Shown piece after piece: positions 13,169 to 36,818 of a stretch of 39,664 nt of DNA. Source of the stretch: Lingula anatina (taxonomy: Eukaryota > Brachiopoda > Lingulata > Lingulida > Lingulidae); assembly GCF_001039355.2 (NCBI RefSeq), contig NW_019776075.1, positions 1-39,664 on the forward strand. Direction: 5' to 3'. Below the pieces are notes generated by a model that did not search any database, had not been told where the DNA came from, and worked only from the letters and a program-made list of their open reading frames with translations. A program made the position numbers and the translations under genes. How positions within the stretch are numbered: the stretch's first letter is position 1; each line of letters opens with the position of its first letter.

Positions 13169-13210
<42 letters not shown>

Positions 13211-13223
13211 AAATCTGCCACTG
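13112..13223. mobile_element. hAT-like terminal-inverted-repeat remnant, family 2
   Basis: Begins CAGGGGCGGATCCAGG and ends aaatctgccactg, whose complement is CAGTGGCAGATTT, so the ends are inverted repeats. The interior ggattatttgaagggggg is shared with 20777-21012. A C-run and a (CA)n tract fill the middle. The end sequence resembles those of short-target-site hAT elements (inference). I see no clear target-site duplication. Confidence 0.6.
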
Positions 13224-13892
13224 AACAAGACACAGTTTTGACACTACATGGGAAGTATACTATAATATGTGCAGTTTTGGGAGGATGTAGAAATATAATT
13301 TGCTGTGTGGAGGAGACTTAAATTGTATATGGCAGTGTATAAATGAATTTTTAAGGTTAATATGTGACAATGATGCTATCAGACAGAAGAATGTGTAATA
13401 TTTTGTAGCACAAATCAAGTTCATTGATGTTCAGAAACTGAGCAAAACAAAAAATTTGCATCATTTAAGATGTTAAAAAATATATTGTTTCACAGATTGC
13501 ATGCTATAACAAATATTTATTAATATTTAGAGCTGAATTGATTTCACTTGGTTGACTTAAGTGGTATTTGAACCAACTGATTAACTCTTTGTCTTCATGT
13601 CTGCATCTCTGCATTGATATCGTCAGTAATTTATATGTCGTGTGCAATAAATGTGCAAAGGAAGAGAAGAAAGTTTTTTTTTCAAACAATTGTAATCTGT
13701 AGGTGCAACATGTCAACAGTGGTATAAATTTCACTTTTACTTCTGCATACTTCAAACTGAGTTTTGAAATCAGGATGAAGTTTTTATGACTTGAAAGCTA
13801 GCTGGATGTTGACATCAATTTCCAGTAGCTATAGTACTTACTCGCCAAGGGGTGATGCAATTTGCAAAGCGGCATTTTGTATATATATATAT

Positions 13893-14085
13893 AAACGTCA
13901 TAAACACGGCGTCAGCTACCTCAAGTAAGCTGTATATAGCAGGAAGTAAAGATAAACGCCATAAATACGGTGTCAGCTACCTCGAGTAAGCTGTATGTAG
14001 CAGGAAGTAAAACAAAAAAAAAACGTCATAAAGACGGCGCCAGCTGTCTCAAGTGAGCCGTATGTAGCAGGACGTCCGTAAAAAA
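13893..14085 (+). repeat. Three-copy ~64-bp tandem repeat
   Basis: Units start at about 13893, 13953 and 14020. Each has aaacgtcataaa-acggcg, then cagctacctcaagtaagc and tgtatgtagcaggaagt, with A-runs of different length between copies. Intergenic and non-coding; related to nothing I recognise. Confidence 0.85.
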
Positions 14086-15630
14086 CTAAAAAAAATTATA
14101 ATAAAGATAAGGTAATCGTTTCTATGGTATAAATACTGAGCAAAGAATTTGCGAAAAAAAAAAAGATATGACGGGTCACAGGAATAGTATTTACACAGAT
14201 ATTGCTTTTCACAGATTTATCTGCGCACATTCCTGAACTGTATTTTTGCACAGATTTCCGAAAATGACGTCATCACCCTGCTGGCCCCTGGTAGAAAATA
14301 GTCCCTTTCCCGCCCACTTCGACTTCCGAGACCGGTTGTTCATGGTTATATGAGCGACACTTGTACAGTTAAAAGACGTCACAGTAGAAGGACGTGACCT
14401 TTTAATGTTTTCTTTCTTTTTTTTAAATAAGCTGCTTTGTATTTTGATAAATGACGCCTTTTTCTGACATAATTCGTACGAAAATATCGTATTGTTGACA
14501 AGCGTCCCGCACAAGGGTTCAACAGGGTACTAATTTTTCTTAAAAATTGTGAAACCGTACACTTTGTGTTTTAAGGAGGAAAACAAAGTGACATATAAAA
14601 ATTACATCAGTTCAACGAACACAATGACATTCGGTGCGCTCGCACCGCTTAAAAGGTATCGGTAAGCTACATCATAAAAACCTAGTAGGCCTATGTTTGG
14701 GAAAATAGCTTTTCCCCCGTTTCTTTTATGTCAGACGCTTAATATTAATGCAAAAAGTAATAAATAAATAAACGTTCTAAGTACAATTTTCTTTTTGTTG
14801 TTGATGGTGGTCAATCGCCAATTTTGCTGCTTTGTGAATTGATGGGAGATGGTGATCTGTTACCGACGCAACTCTGTAACTACCCAGTATGTATAGCAGA
14901 TAAAAAAGTTTTTGTTTTGACCACAATGCTTCAAAATGCACGTGTTAGTCTGATCACTGTTTTCAGCGGCAAAACACCGTCCTGGTGCACTTGATTGTTC
15001 CATGATTAAATTTTCAGACATTTTTAACCACAAACTTTTGTGCTAGTGGACACTGGAACCAGACAACCAAGTTTAGAAATCTGAATTTCATGTTAACATC
15101 ATGTCACGGCTGTCTGATCTGGAAGGGGCGTGCCAACACCCAACCTTACGCTTGCTCCAGCAGGACAATGCCAGATAACTCTTTTCTATTTTGTTTAGTA
15201 GACAATATTCTCATGGAAATTGATCATTTTGGACGACCAGGGCGTGAACCGCCATCTGGCGGCAGCGTTTGGTTTTAATTTTTTTTTATCAGGAGATATG
15301 AGCCCCAGATGGCGATGTTCCATTACACAAAGTCATTACTTCCCTCTTTATTAATAAAATCAAGGAACTGTCTTGGCATAAGAGCACTTGTTCTTAGTGT
15401 AGTATATATAAGTTTAATATAATGGTTATCAGTGACAAAAATCGCTGACATTATTAAACAACGACCTTACTAGGTGAGGGCAGAACTAATTATTGGCAGT
15501 GCGAGAAATTTTGTTTACCTCATATATTAAAAACATATCAATATATTTATTCATTTAAAGAGGCGAAAGTGTGTAACATAAATACCTCAATATACTGAGC
15601 GATGTGATTCTTCATCAACGCGAAACCTCG
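14086..15630. other. Intergenic stretch, no gene seen
   Basis: Between the tandem repeat and the AbfB-gene upstream region I see only short unsupported frames. A small perfect hairpin, ggtgcgctcgcacc, lies at 14635-14648, and a cgccatctggcgg palindrome near 15250 is echoed by cagatggcg near 15308. These may be pieces of old repeats. Confidence 0.5.
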
Positions 15631-15631
15631 T

Positions 15632-15752
15632 ACACTTGTTTACTTCGCAGGTATAGGCCTAAGGGTACATCTTTCAGATTAGAGGCACCGGACATTTTTT
15701 GACGCACTCGTTCACTTCGCAGGCATAGGCTACGTCTTTCAGATAACAGACA
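15632..15752 (+). repeat. Two-copy direct repeat upstream of the AbfB gene
   Basis: A segment of about 50 bp occurs twice, near 15632 and 15706. Both copies carry acttcgcagg-ataggc and acatctttcagat or its near match. They lie roughly 350-450 bp before the AbfB start codon, so they could be part of its promoter, but no core promoter element can be named. Confidence 0.6.
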
Positions 15753-16088
15753 AGATTTTTTCACACAAGATAAACCGGAAACTTCCTCTGCCGTTTCTGA
15801 AATGTTCAGGTCTGGACTGAAAGGCCAAGTGAGTTCGGATTTTTTTTAAAAAGCACAATGATTATTATAACAACATGTAATGTTCACCTTTTTTCCAGAC
15901 ATCCGTTTCATTTAAAACTTTTTTTAGGAATTGTTCACTTCTACGAAGGCGTGAGGAATCTGTCAAATTATGGGCTGGAAAAGATTTACATGATGTCAGT
16001 CCGAAAGCACGCATGCTCGTTATGCTTCTATAAAAACAACAATTTTTTTGTTTTTAAGCAACGATTTACACCAACCGGTTCTGTGACA

Positions 16089-16836
16089 ATGGTAAGTCTA
16101 TTGACTCAATTTTAGAAACTCAGCTTTAGAGAAATATACATTATGTATGTGGACAAGATTTGTTGGAGCAATTGCATATCAGTTTTGGTGAAGTCTTTTT
16201 TGTGAATTTTTCAAAAGGCCGACTTGTACAGAAGAACGAAATATCAGGATATAACCATAGTCCAAATAAGTTATTCGATATTAAGTAGTAATTATACAGT
16301 CATGTGAGTCTTATGATACTGCCAGCACAGATCCTGAAAGGAAAAATGAAAGTGCAACTAGAAGCATAAGCTGTGTCGTATTGAAATCTGAAAAACGCCA
16401 GATGAAACACTGATCAAGCATGTGGATATATGTAAAATGAATTCTCTGTAAGCAAGGATATTATGAACTTTAGAATGTAAGATTGTATATGTTAATTCAT
16501 TCAGTGGTCTTAAAATTAAATAAAAATTGTTTTTATATTCGATAAATTTTACACAGTAATCAAGTGAATCAGAATATTCGATGTCATTTCAACAGGTTTG
16601 CAAGACAACTGGAAAATTGCTTGTATATTTGGTCGTCTTCCTGGGCCTGGCATCCAAACTACTCGTAGAAGGAGGTACGATAGTTCACTAGACTCTTTAC
16701 TAGACGCAGTGATTATACACCAATAAGTATTAAAGCAGAGAAACTGATTTATACATTTGCTAATCGGAAAATAAGTGAATATGCCAAAAAATCTTGTATG
16801 TTTGCTTAGTTTTAAGTTACACACACACACACACAC

Positions 16837-16887
<51 letters not shown>

Positions 16888-17403
16888 ACATATTTATTGC
16901 ATTAAGTGCGTTTCTATTTTTGTAAAAAAAAAAGCTTGTTATCACTTTCAGTATTCGTGTTTAAATCTTTGGCGTCGCCAGGCTACAGCTGGGGGTTTAA
17001 TGACGATGGAATTACTACTCTGAAAAAAGGCTTCGGCATTCGCTGCTTCCGCGTTCTACCGGGCTTAACTGGACACCAGACGACAGTCTCATTCGAGTCC
17101 AAGGACCACCCCGACTATTTCCTCTGCAACGTGAACTCGGTGCTCAAGTTGGTGAAAAGACCACATGTCGATCGCCATCATAGATTTGCAAGGCATGCTA
17201 GTTTTAAGCCCACTGTTGGTTTCTGGCACGCTGGATATACCGTATACGAGGCAATGACACGGTCAAATTTTTATATTCGCCAGTCAAACTTTACTCTGCG
17301 TGTAGAGAAATACGATGACACAGAGAAATTCCGCCAAGAGGCCAGTTTCAGGACAGAGCTTGAAAGCAACTGTGGTTTTACCTCTCTATATAATTTTACG
17401 TAA
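16089..17403 (+). CDS. Secreted AbfB (beta-trefoil)-domain protein
   Basis: Exons: ...16091, 16596-16674, 16952-17403 (TAA), all GT-AG and in frame; 177 codons from the ATG at 16089, the last codon of its exon. That start gives MVCKTTGKLLVYLVVFLGLA, a good signal peptide. The mature part is one AbfB-type domain with three trefoil repeats: FKSLASPGYSWGF...FRVLPGL (about 30-70), VSFESKDHPDYFL...ARHASFKP (about 75-120) and YTVYEAM...EKFRQEASF (about 125-165). AbfB domains bind arabinose-containing glycans when attached to fungal and bacterial arabinofuranosidases. Here no catalytic domain is present, so a lectin-like secreted role is an inference. An in-frame extension upstream of the ATG (back to 15858) is open, so a longer N-terminus is possible, but it would bury the signal peptide. 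Confidence 0.75.
16821..16882 (+). repeat. (CA)n then (GA)n microsatellite
   Basis: Compound dinucleotide tract in the last intron of the AbfB-domain gene, about 70 bp before the acceptor of exon 16952-17403. Confidence 0.95.
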
Positions 17404-17725
17404 CGTTCTGACCAGCGTCTCAATATCTCAAGCCATTTAATTCTACAATGTACGTAATTCAGGTATTCTTACAATAATACCTTCAGTACATTTTGAACAG
17501 TGATGCTGTTATATTGTTAAGCTATTAGCTTTGTAATTAAAAGCTTTGTGTGTACCGCAAAATATAAAGCTTGATCGGTCTGATATCACGTGCAATGTTA
17601 TTAAAATCAAGGAATCAATATATCATATTATTATGATTATGTATAATATATTTATTTTGGGGTGTGTCTGAAGTGATTGATTCCCAATAGCTGGTAGATC
17701 AATTTTTAGGAAGGAGACACACACC

Positions 17726-17731
17726 AATAAA
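17726..17731 (+). terminator. Candidate polyadenylation signal, AbfB gene
   Basis: AATAAA about 320 bp after the stop codon. It is the first canonical hexamer I see downstream of the gene. Confidence 0.4.
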
Positions 17732-17759
17732 TTCTGAAACTGAACATAATGTGTTTGGG

Positions 17760-18651
17760 ATTTTTCTCTGTACATCATTTTAAGTATTACCTAGGGGTTC
17801 ATTGCTTCGCTTCAAAATAACGTAGGCCCGAAGTCTGCCTGGGTGGATTCATATGAAATATGGTAGATGACTTATTATGCTAAAATTATGGAAAGATCTG
17901 ACAAATGTTCAAAACAATAGAATTTTTGATCAACTTTCAGGAAAAAGACAAATTGATGCTCTGAAGCATGAGATGATGGAGAGTAACTTTCCAAACCAAT
18001 CAAATATTTTAATAATTTAAAAATTTAAAATACAAAAAACGTCGTGAATGTTGTTTTCTTAAAAAAATTCAGAATGTATGGGAAAAAATAAATTCTTAAA
18101 TTCCCTAAAATTCATATGTGAAGTTTAAGAAACAAAATAATTTGGTATAGATTTAAGCAGAAAGGAAAAGTCACTTCTGAGTGATTTTTGTACGGGAATT
18201 TTACCGCTATATGTAGGAACAAACACATCGGCCAATGAAATAATTTGGCAAATGTGTAAAATGTAGAAAAAGCTGAAAAAACATTCCTTACTTCCATGCG
18301 CTAGTAACATAGTAAAAATTGTATGGATTTAACAGTCAGTTTGGTAATGAAACTTTAGTTTTTAATTTTTTTTATTAAATTGAAAAGATTTCGTTGGAAA
18401 ATATTATAGCAAAAATATAATAACTTGCAAATTCACAGCCACAATACATATTATACACGATTTTAAAACAAGAACGTTCGTAGAGCACACAAAGCGCCCT
18501 ATAAGCCGGAAAGGTTTTATTATCATGAAGGAATAAATGAAATATTAGCTTTTGTCTACATTCATGATTTTTTGCTAACGGTAATAGTGAATCTTCCAAT
18601 ATGGGGATTTTGTTCAATCTTACTGTTAAACACGAAAACTCGGTTGAACAT

Positions 18652-18689
<38 letters not shown>

Positions 18690-19140
18690 GATACTTATAT
18701 ACCACCGCTATAAAATGGATAAATTCATCTTTCACTTAATTTCTCACTCTAAATGGTTGATTTTTCTTCCATGTGTGTCCTAAAACTTAGAACTAACATG
18801 ATATACTGTACATTATTGATTGATGCAATTCCAATGTATACAGCTTCATGATATTTATGATAATAATAAGAATAACATGAAATATTTTCATGGCGCACTA
18901 CATAAAAATCTTAATTGGCCTTACATGAAATGTATTTTTAACTGACACTTAAATGATAAAATTGCACCGACAATAGATAATAATAATTTATTTATTTCCA
19001 GCGAAAAATCCAAAAAATATATACATGTTCGTAGACTTTATAAATAAAATACAAAGTTAATAAGGGTTAATTTAAATGGAAAACTAAAGAAAGAAAGTGA
19101 AAAGTGTCCAATTCTATTGTCCTGTAAAGTATAAAATATT
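17760..19140. other. Intergenic stretch with a (CT)n tract
   Basis: AT-rich, no supported gene. A (CT)n microsatellite lies at 18653-18688. The reading frames here are short, lack family similarity and have no splice structure. Confidence 0.6.
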
Positions 19141-19143
19141 CAA

Positions 19144-19335
19144 TCATAATTCAAAAAAAAAAAAGAAAAGTTCACAATTTTTTTTTAAATCATCTGATGG
19201 GCTTATATTTCCTAGTCCTGATGGTAACTGATTCCATTCGTACGGAGCCGCGCGCGTAAACATAAGATTTTTTCTCCAAATGTTAAAAAAAGGAGCACAA
19301 TTGATAAACAGTAGCGAGTATCTTGAAATATTCAT
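19144..19335 (-). pseudogene. Non-LTR retrotransposon (LINE) C-terminal fragment
   Basis: The reverse strand reads RAAPYEWNQLPSGLGN followed by DDLKKNCELF, the layout of the extreme C-terminus of many LINE reverse transcriptases (AxxxWNxLP, then FKxxLKxxLF). Just upstream on the same strand, about 19345-19470, a second degraded stretch reads YAPSLLNDPPLIIRLAKSIE then PFKTLLTTYF, with the same layout. So two overlapping or tandem remnants may be present. No polymerase or endonuclease core is visible. Confidence 0.5.
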
Positions 19336-19997
19336 GCTTTATAAACAACATAAGAAATAAGTTGTCAACAATGTTTTAAATGGTTCAATACTTTTTGCAA
19401 GTCTTATTATTAACGGCGGATCATTCAAAAGACTTGGAGCGTATATCTCAGATAAATGCGTGCGGAGACCACGAATATAGCCTTACATAGTCCTGGCATC
19501 TAATCTGCAGACGAAAACGCTATCTTTGATTGACAGTTGTGTTTTATACAGGTCTCTTATGTTTAACAATTAGTGTATTCCGTGTAGCTCTTGATGCTTA
19601 CGTAATGTTCCTCATCTAAAATTTACAGAGCAAGAAACGTGCCAGAATAAAGCACATTCAAAGTGTCACCTGGTATTTCTGAAAAAAAGACATCTATCTT
19701 CGTCACACACTTTCTTGCTGCTTTCAATGTGATAGATAGATAATTTATTTAAACATGAGCAAAGAGAACAAAAATATTTATTACAATTGTACAAATGAAC
19801 TTGTACAATCAAATTAGCAAAACATATTTTCACTCTGTCATTGCATTTAATATGCCGAGCCAAGATGGGCATACACAGCAGTAACATAATATTAGAAAAA
19901 ATAATCCGTTACATGTCTTGACTTCAACCAAAAATTCCTATTTCCGAAATTCTGAATTTTTATCACTTCAATTTACCGGTTATTTTCTGTGCTAAAC

Positions 19998-20165
19998 CAG
20001 GGGCGGATCCAGAGCTATTTTCTGGCCGTCTTCCAAATTTTCTTTGTTGATCCATCCTCTGTTTTTGACCGTCGTCCGACAGAAAAAATTAGATATCCGT
20101 CAATGTAAACTTGAAAATCTGACCGTCTATCAGAAGACCCAGAAGACGGCCTCAATCCGCCCCTG
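19998..20165. mobile_element. 168-bp TIR element, family 1, copy a
   Basis: Starts CAGGGGCGGATCCAG and ends tccgcccctg. It is flanked by the 5-bp direct repeat TAAAC (19993-19997 and 20166-20170), a probable target-site duplication. The interior carries agacccagaagacggcctc, shared with copies at 21064 and 37800 but in the opposite orientation. Non-autonomous; hAT-like ends with 5-bp duplications are the best fit (inference). Confidence 0.8.
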
Positions 20166-20776
20166 TAAACATCCCTAGCATTATTTTGTTACTATACGAA
20201 AAGGGAGTGTAAATCCGGTCGGAATTCTTGATAAATGCCGACACAACTTGCCAAAAATATTCCTTTGTGGTGCTAATAGTTGTGCAATGTTACCTCATCT
20301 TAACTGAAAATATAATTATATAGAACTGGATAGAGACTATAGCGATCTAGAATGTGGCCATCTTTCACAAGAATACAACATTTGCATATTTGGACTACTT
20401 ATTTAATGAAAGTAAAAAAAAAAAAAAAGGTGAAGGCAAAATCAAGAGGAAGAATGAGGTTTTTGCCGATTCACTATTGAAAGTTTCCGAGAAAATTTAT
20501 TTTTAAAATATCTAAAGCCCACAACAAGATACGCATCACATTACATGGAACATGGAAGCCATATACGGACAATTGCATTTATGATTTCGTACTTGCACCA
20601 AACGCGCGATCTACTTTCATCTTCAACTTAATAATAGCTGTTAGCTAGGGTCAGTTTATAAAACCCATCAACATACCAGCTCTGGGGTGGAAGGGGTTGT
20701 GATGAGAGGAGAACACGAACTAAAGCCGGTGTAAAGCGTGTCGGCCTGTCGCCCTGACGAGATTGGCCTTAGAACG

Positions 20777-20804
20777 GGATTATTTGAAGGGGGGATCCGC
20801 GGAT

Positions 20805-20844
<40 letters not shown>

Positions 20845-21012
20845 CGTGGGGTTCGGTGCCCTTCAGCGGGCCCTGGAAAATTTTGGTGTTTTAGAAGAGA
20901 CTGGTGCCTTTTGGAACGGTTTAGAACTATGATTTAGCTAGTCAAAATTCAGCTAGTCAGAAATCGAAAGGGGGGTCAGAACCCCCCTGACACCCCCCTA
21001 AGTCCGCCACTG
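20777..21012. mobile_element. hAT-like remnant, family 2, second copy
   Basis: Shares ggattatttgaagggggg and the end ctaagtccgccactg with the element at 13112. The left terminal repeat is missing. A (CT)n tract at 20806-20842 and the gggggg/cccccc-rich right end (20970-21000) lie inside. Confidence 0.6.
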
Positions 21013-21063
21013 ATGAGAACAGATAGCTTAAATAGATTCCTTGCTTAAATGGAAGTGGCGTTG

Positions 21064-21226
21064 CAGGGGCGGATTGAGGCCGTCTTCTGGGTCTTCCTTC
21101 GGTCAGATTTTCAAGTTTACATTGACGAGTATCTAATACCTCTCTCAGAAGACTGTCAAAAATGGAGAATGGGTCAACAAAGATAATTTGGAAGACTGTC
21201 ACAAAATATCTCTTGATCCGCCTCTG
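21064..21226. mobile_element. 163-bp TIR element, family 1, copy b
   Basis: Starts CAGGGGCGGATTGAGGCCGT and ends tccgcctctg. The 5-bp direct repeat CGTTG flanks it exactly (21059-21063 and 21227-21231). It is the reverse-oriented relative of copy a and same-oriented with the copy at 37800. No coding capacity. Confidence 0.85.
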
Positions 21227-21229
21227 CGT

Positions 21230-22230
21230 TGATATCAGGTTATCAGCGTCAATAATAGAGTTAAACGACGGGAAACTTGTACAAATACTGGAACACATCC
21301 TTGGGGGAATTGAAGAAAGGCGGATTTCTGCTTATTTTTGATGAATACGGAGCTCGAAGATAAACACCATGTGTGTTTCAGATATAAAATGAACGACATA
21401 TTATGACAGCAAAAAACAACACTAATTTTAACAATATTTTAAAAAGATTAATATTCTTCAACTACACACAAAAATGTCCAACGATTATTCATAGTGCAAA
21501 CATGTTTTATTTCTGTAAAATCAGCTAATGGATCAAATGAAACACTTTCACAGACTGACGTCCTTTTTCTAAGAATAGGATCTTTTGAATGAATAGAATC
21601 TTAAATTTGAATTATTTGATAATGCACGAACTATAAAACACACGCAAGGATGCTATTAAGGCTCAATGGGAGACAGTAATAAAACCGGTTCATACATGTA
21701 TTCAGTGTTCTAGACGTCTTTGGACGCGAAAACTGGGTTTACACTAAACGCAACCTTCGCAAAGAAATAATTAACTAGTAATTTACCATAAATAAATAGA
21801 TAAATTAATTAATTAATTAATCATCATCAAATATTTCTTCCCTTGTCCATTTGTGACCTATCCTGAAAATTTGATCAAAATCTGTTCATAATTGATTAAA
21901 GGGGTGATAACTCTTCGTATGAGATCTATATTTCACAATAAAAACATTGTGAACAACTCATAGAAATACAATATATTCTGTTTTACCACTAAAACGGCAG
22001 TTCTAGCTATAATTCTGATATCTGAGCTTGTCATCAGACCACGGAACCTCCACAGATAGCTATACTCTGTTATAATCTCTTAAGAGATTATTACAAAAAA
22101 CAAGCGTTTTAGAAAAAAAAACATTGAATGTAGAAATGGATTCATTATCCATTGCTAAATATGGGAAAATTGTTGTTAACTCCAGGATTTTTTTTTTTTT
22201 TTTTTTTTTTGGCCAAAACGAACAGTTATT
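21230..22230. other. Intergenic stretch, old repeats only
   Basis: No supported gene. The part at 21810-21920 (cttgtccatttgtgacc, then ctgaaaatttgatcaaaatc) is a diverged relative of 22262-22360. A long T-run occupies about 22189-22210. Confidence 0.5.
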
Positions 22231-22400
22231 ATCCCTTTAATTAATTGCTTTTAAATTAATTAAAGGGATCATCAACAAAAGTGAAGCATTTAATTCTTCC
22301 TTGGCCCATTTGTCACCTTTCCAGAAAAATTCATCAGAATCCGTAATTACTTTTTGCGTAAAGCTAGGCACGGACAAACAAAAGGCAAACAAAATAGAAT
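22231..22400. repeat. Interspersed repeat with 16-bp perfect hairpin
   Basis: The arms 22231-22246 and 22254-22269 (atccctttaattaatt and its exact complement) enclose a 7-base loop. They are followed by tttccagaaaaattcatcag and aatccgtaattac, a string type common in dispersed invertebrate repeats. A related copy is near 21810. It lies about 300 bp before the ALDH7A1 start codon. Confidence 0.55.
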
Positions 22401-22694
22401 TAACTGCCTTCTCGGAGCTAATGAGATATCAAAGTAATATATTTGTTTCATTTAAAACTCTGTTAAGACATAGGCCCGTAATATTGGACTTTTAACCAGT
22501 GTGAGCTACATTAAGATTAGGTTCCAGTATTTATTGGTAAGAATATTTGTTACAAAATATTCAGTTTGTTTAAATGATACTGATGGTTCTTTTGAACTGT
22601 GCCTTCACGTTTGTTGCCCTGCATTTCGTTCCACTTTTTTTATTCCCCTTCGCCCGTTCCTAACTTTAGATGAAATTGACCTCAATAGCTCCAC

Positions 22695-34892
<12,198 letters not shown>

Positions 34893-35690
34893 GTCAGATG
34901 GAACAAAATGGAACCAAGAGGACCCAAGAAGACCTCGCTTTTTATTGTCTGTTTTACAGACCTGCCAATTTACTTGTAAAAACTAAAAAAAAAACTTAAC
35001 ATAAAGATAAATTTTCAACCCCTCCCATGCATTCCTAGCAGCTGATTTAAAAGATGTTTCTGTAAATTAAAATCTAGTTCATTAAAGATAGTTGTGTGGC
35101 TTAGCCATTGTAGTTTTATATGCATTTACTTTACCTTTATTGCAGCCAGAATTAAAGTGACCTGTAAAATATGCAACAAAAAGATTTGCCTGAACAGAAA
35201 GTAAATTGCAGGAAGGAATTTGTGTTTATGAGCTCACAAAAAACTTTACCTTTCACTACAGACCTCCTAACATAAAGACCATGATTGTGCACAGGGGATG
35301 TTAAAATCTCATTAGAAATAGTAGTAGTTTAACTGTAGTAGTAGTAGTATATAGCTGAACAAAGGTACAATTATTGTTGTTGATACATCGAAGTGTTGGA
35401 ACCAGACAAAAAGATGGCAAATGTATTTTTAGGATGTTTTTACCTGAATTGAATCTGAGATTCTAACTATTGTACATTATGCCTAGCTGAATACGAATAT
35501 GCTGTGAAACGCATCATGTATCTAAAAATATAATTTATGCTTTGGAAGTGAACTGTTATTTATGCACAGTAGACGGCAGATCTAAGCTGCAATTTCACTG
35601 CCATAATTGTGATAAAAACAAAGTTTCTGTCCAACAGGAAGAATTATGTGGCTTGAAGTGTATGATTTCTCAATGGAAATGTTAAATAAA
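34893..35690 (+). other. ALDH7A1: ALDH7A1 3'UTR (inferred) and poly(A) signal
   Basis: Non-coding after the stop. A canonical AATAAA is at 35685-35690; earlier ATTAAA-type variants exist, such as near 35152. The end of the transcript is not determinable from sequence alone. Confidence 0.4.
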
Positions 35691-35763
35691 TTGTTATGAA
35701 AACCAAGATAATGCAAAAAAAATAATAATAAAAAAAATAAATAGATTAATAATAATGATAATA

Positions 35764-35765
35764 AG

Positions 35766-35800
<35 letters not shown>

Positions 35801-35802
35801 AT
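35764..35802 (+). repeat. (AAAT)n microsatellite
   Basis: Run of TAAA units between the ALDH7A1 3' end and the convergent receptor gene. Confidence 0.95.
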
Positions 35803-36090
35803 GAATAACTAAATAATAAAAAATCAAAGTAACAAAAAAATACACTGTATGGATACAGGCAATGTAAATATCTAAAATAAAAGATGCCTGGCACTTCATT
35901 TTAAAATCATTTTTGCAATAAGTATGTTGAATCTAGAAATTCAAAATGTAACATGCTAGAATAATAAGTCTAATGTGTAAAATCATCAAAACATTTAATT
36001 TTATAATCACTAATTACAAAAAAAAGCTTTCAAACACATCCAGATTTCACAAACTATGACAATTAATAACTTGGAGGGTTAATTAACATT

Positions 36091-36498
36091 GTGATGTTAG
36101 GAAAGCATTGTAGTCTTTGTAGTTCGACTAGCTTCTTGGGCTACATGCATTTGTGCGAGTATTGTTTGGTTCGAAAAAAATATGGTATGTCGCATATGCC
36201 ATATGCCAGAGGTAAGAAAAGTAGTGAGGGAGCTTGGAGGGATTGTTTTGTTGTCAATAGAACACAGATTGGTTTAACAATTAAACTTATGAAACTGCAT
36301 AAAGCGGCGCAGGCGGTCGGTCCAGATCATGACTTTGTCACAGCATGTATAATAACAGGAAAACTTGCTTTGGAAGAAGTTCTTTCTAAACGACAGGATA
36401 GGATAAAAAGTGGAGTACAAAAAGCCAGACATACAAAAAAAAAAAAAAAAAAAAATCATTTCACTCTTCACCATGTTGGTTTTACCAAGGAGTTATAA
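36091..36498 (+). CDS. Unrecognised 135-codon open frame
   Basis: An intronless frame with a Cys-rich start (CSLCSSTSFLGYMHLCEYC) and a basic, Lys-rich end encoded by an A-run. I recognise no family. It lies between two convergent genes and its end runs into a foldback repeat, so a transposon remnant or chance frame is as likely as a gene. Confidence 0.2.
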   Translation: MMLGKHCSLCSSTSFLGYMHLCEYCLVRKKYGMSHMPYARGKKSSEGAWRDCFVVNRTQIGLTIKLMKLHKAAQAVGPDHDFVTACIITGKLALEEVLSKRQDRIKSGVQKARHTKKKKKKNHFTLHHVGFTKEL

Positions 36499-36529
36499 AG
36501 AGACCTTCTCTTTATAACTTCTTGGTTTT
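36484..36529. repeat. 20-bp inverted repeat, small hairpin
   Basis: The arm accaaggagttataaagaga pairs with tctctttataacttcttggt, with one mismatch and a short loop. A related ctttataa string recurs at 36680-36690 and 36739-36750. It lies within the presumed 3'UTR side of the minus-strand receptor gene. Confidence 0.7.
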
Positions 36530-36818
36530 ACCATAGAAAACATTTAAAATCACTCATAAGCTTGACTGTTGTTGGGCATGCGCATGGCGTTTTCAACATG
36601 AATATCAGTTAATTTTACAGTAATTAATTCAGTTTGGTTAAGGTATAATTCTTTAAAACGCGTAAGCCAGTGTCATCGGTCCTTTATAAGTGATAGTCTA
36701 TGAAAGTCACCCATAGATAAAGAGCTCTCTTTCACCTTCTTTATAACCTTTTGAATGCATTGTCAATTTTAAAACTGAATAAACGCACATCAGGGTGAAT
36801 ATGTTTAACTATGCATCA

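Larger units (their letters stand above)
12409..13651 (+). other. ACACA: ACC 3'UTR (inferred extent)
   Basis: Non-coding sequence after the ACC stop. A canonical AATAAA lies at 13646-13651 and is a candidate polyadenylation signal; the true transcript end cannot be fixed from sequence alone. The region contains the foldback element at ~12538 and a hAT-like remnant at 13112. Confidence 0.4.

Noticed and set aside
14635-14648. Hairpin as a bacterial-type terminator
   Set aside because: The window is eukaryotic; no adjacent gene or T-run supports this.
20738-20932. Frame with a Ser-Leu repeat
   Set aside because: Translation of the (CT)n tract inside a transposon remnant.
20957-21298. 113-codon minus-strand frame
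   Set aside because: Runs through two transposon remnants; no protein family.
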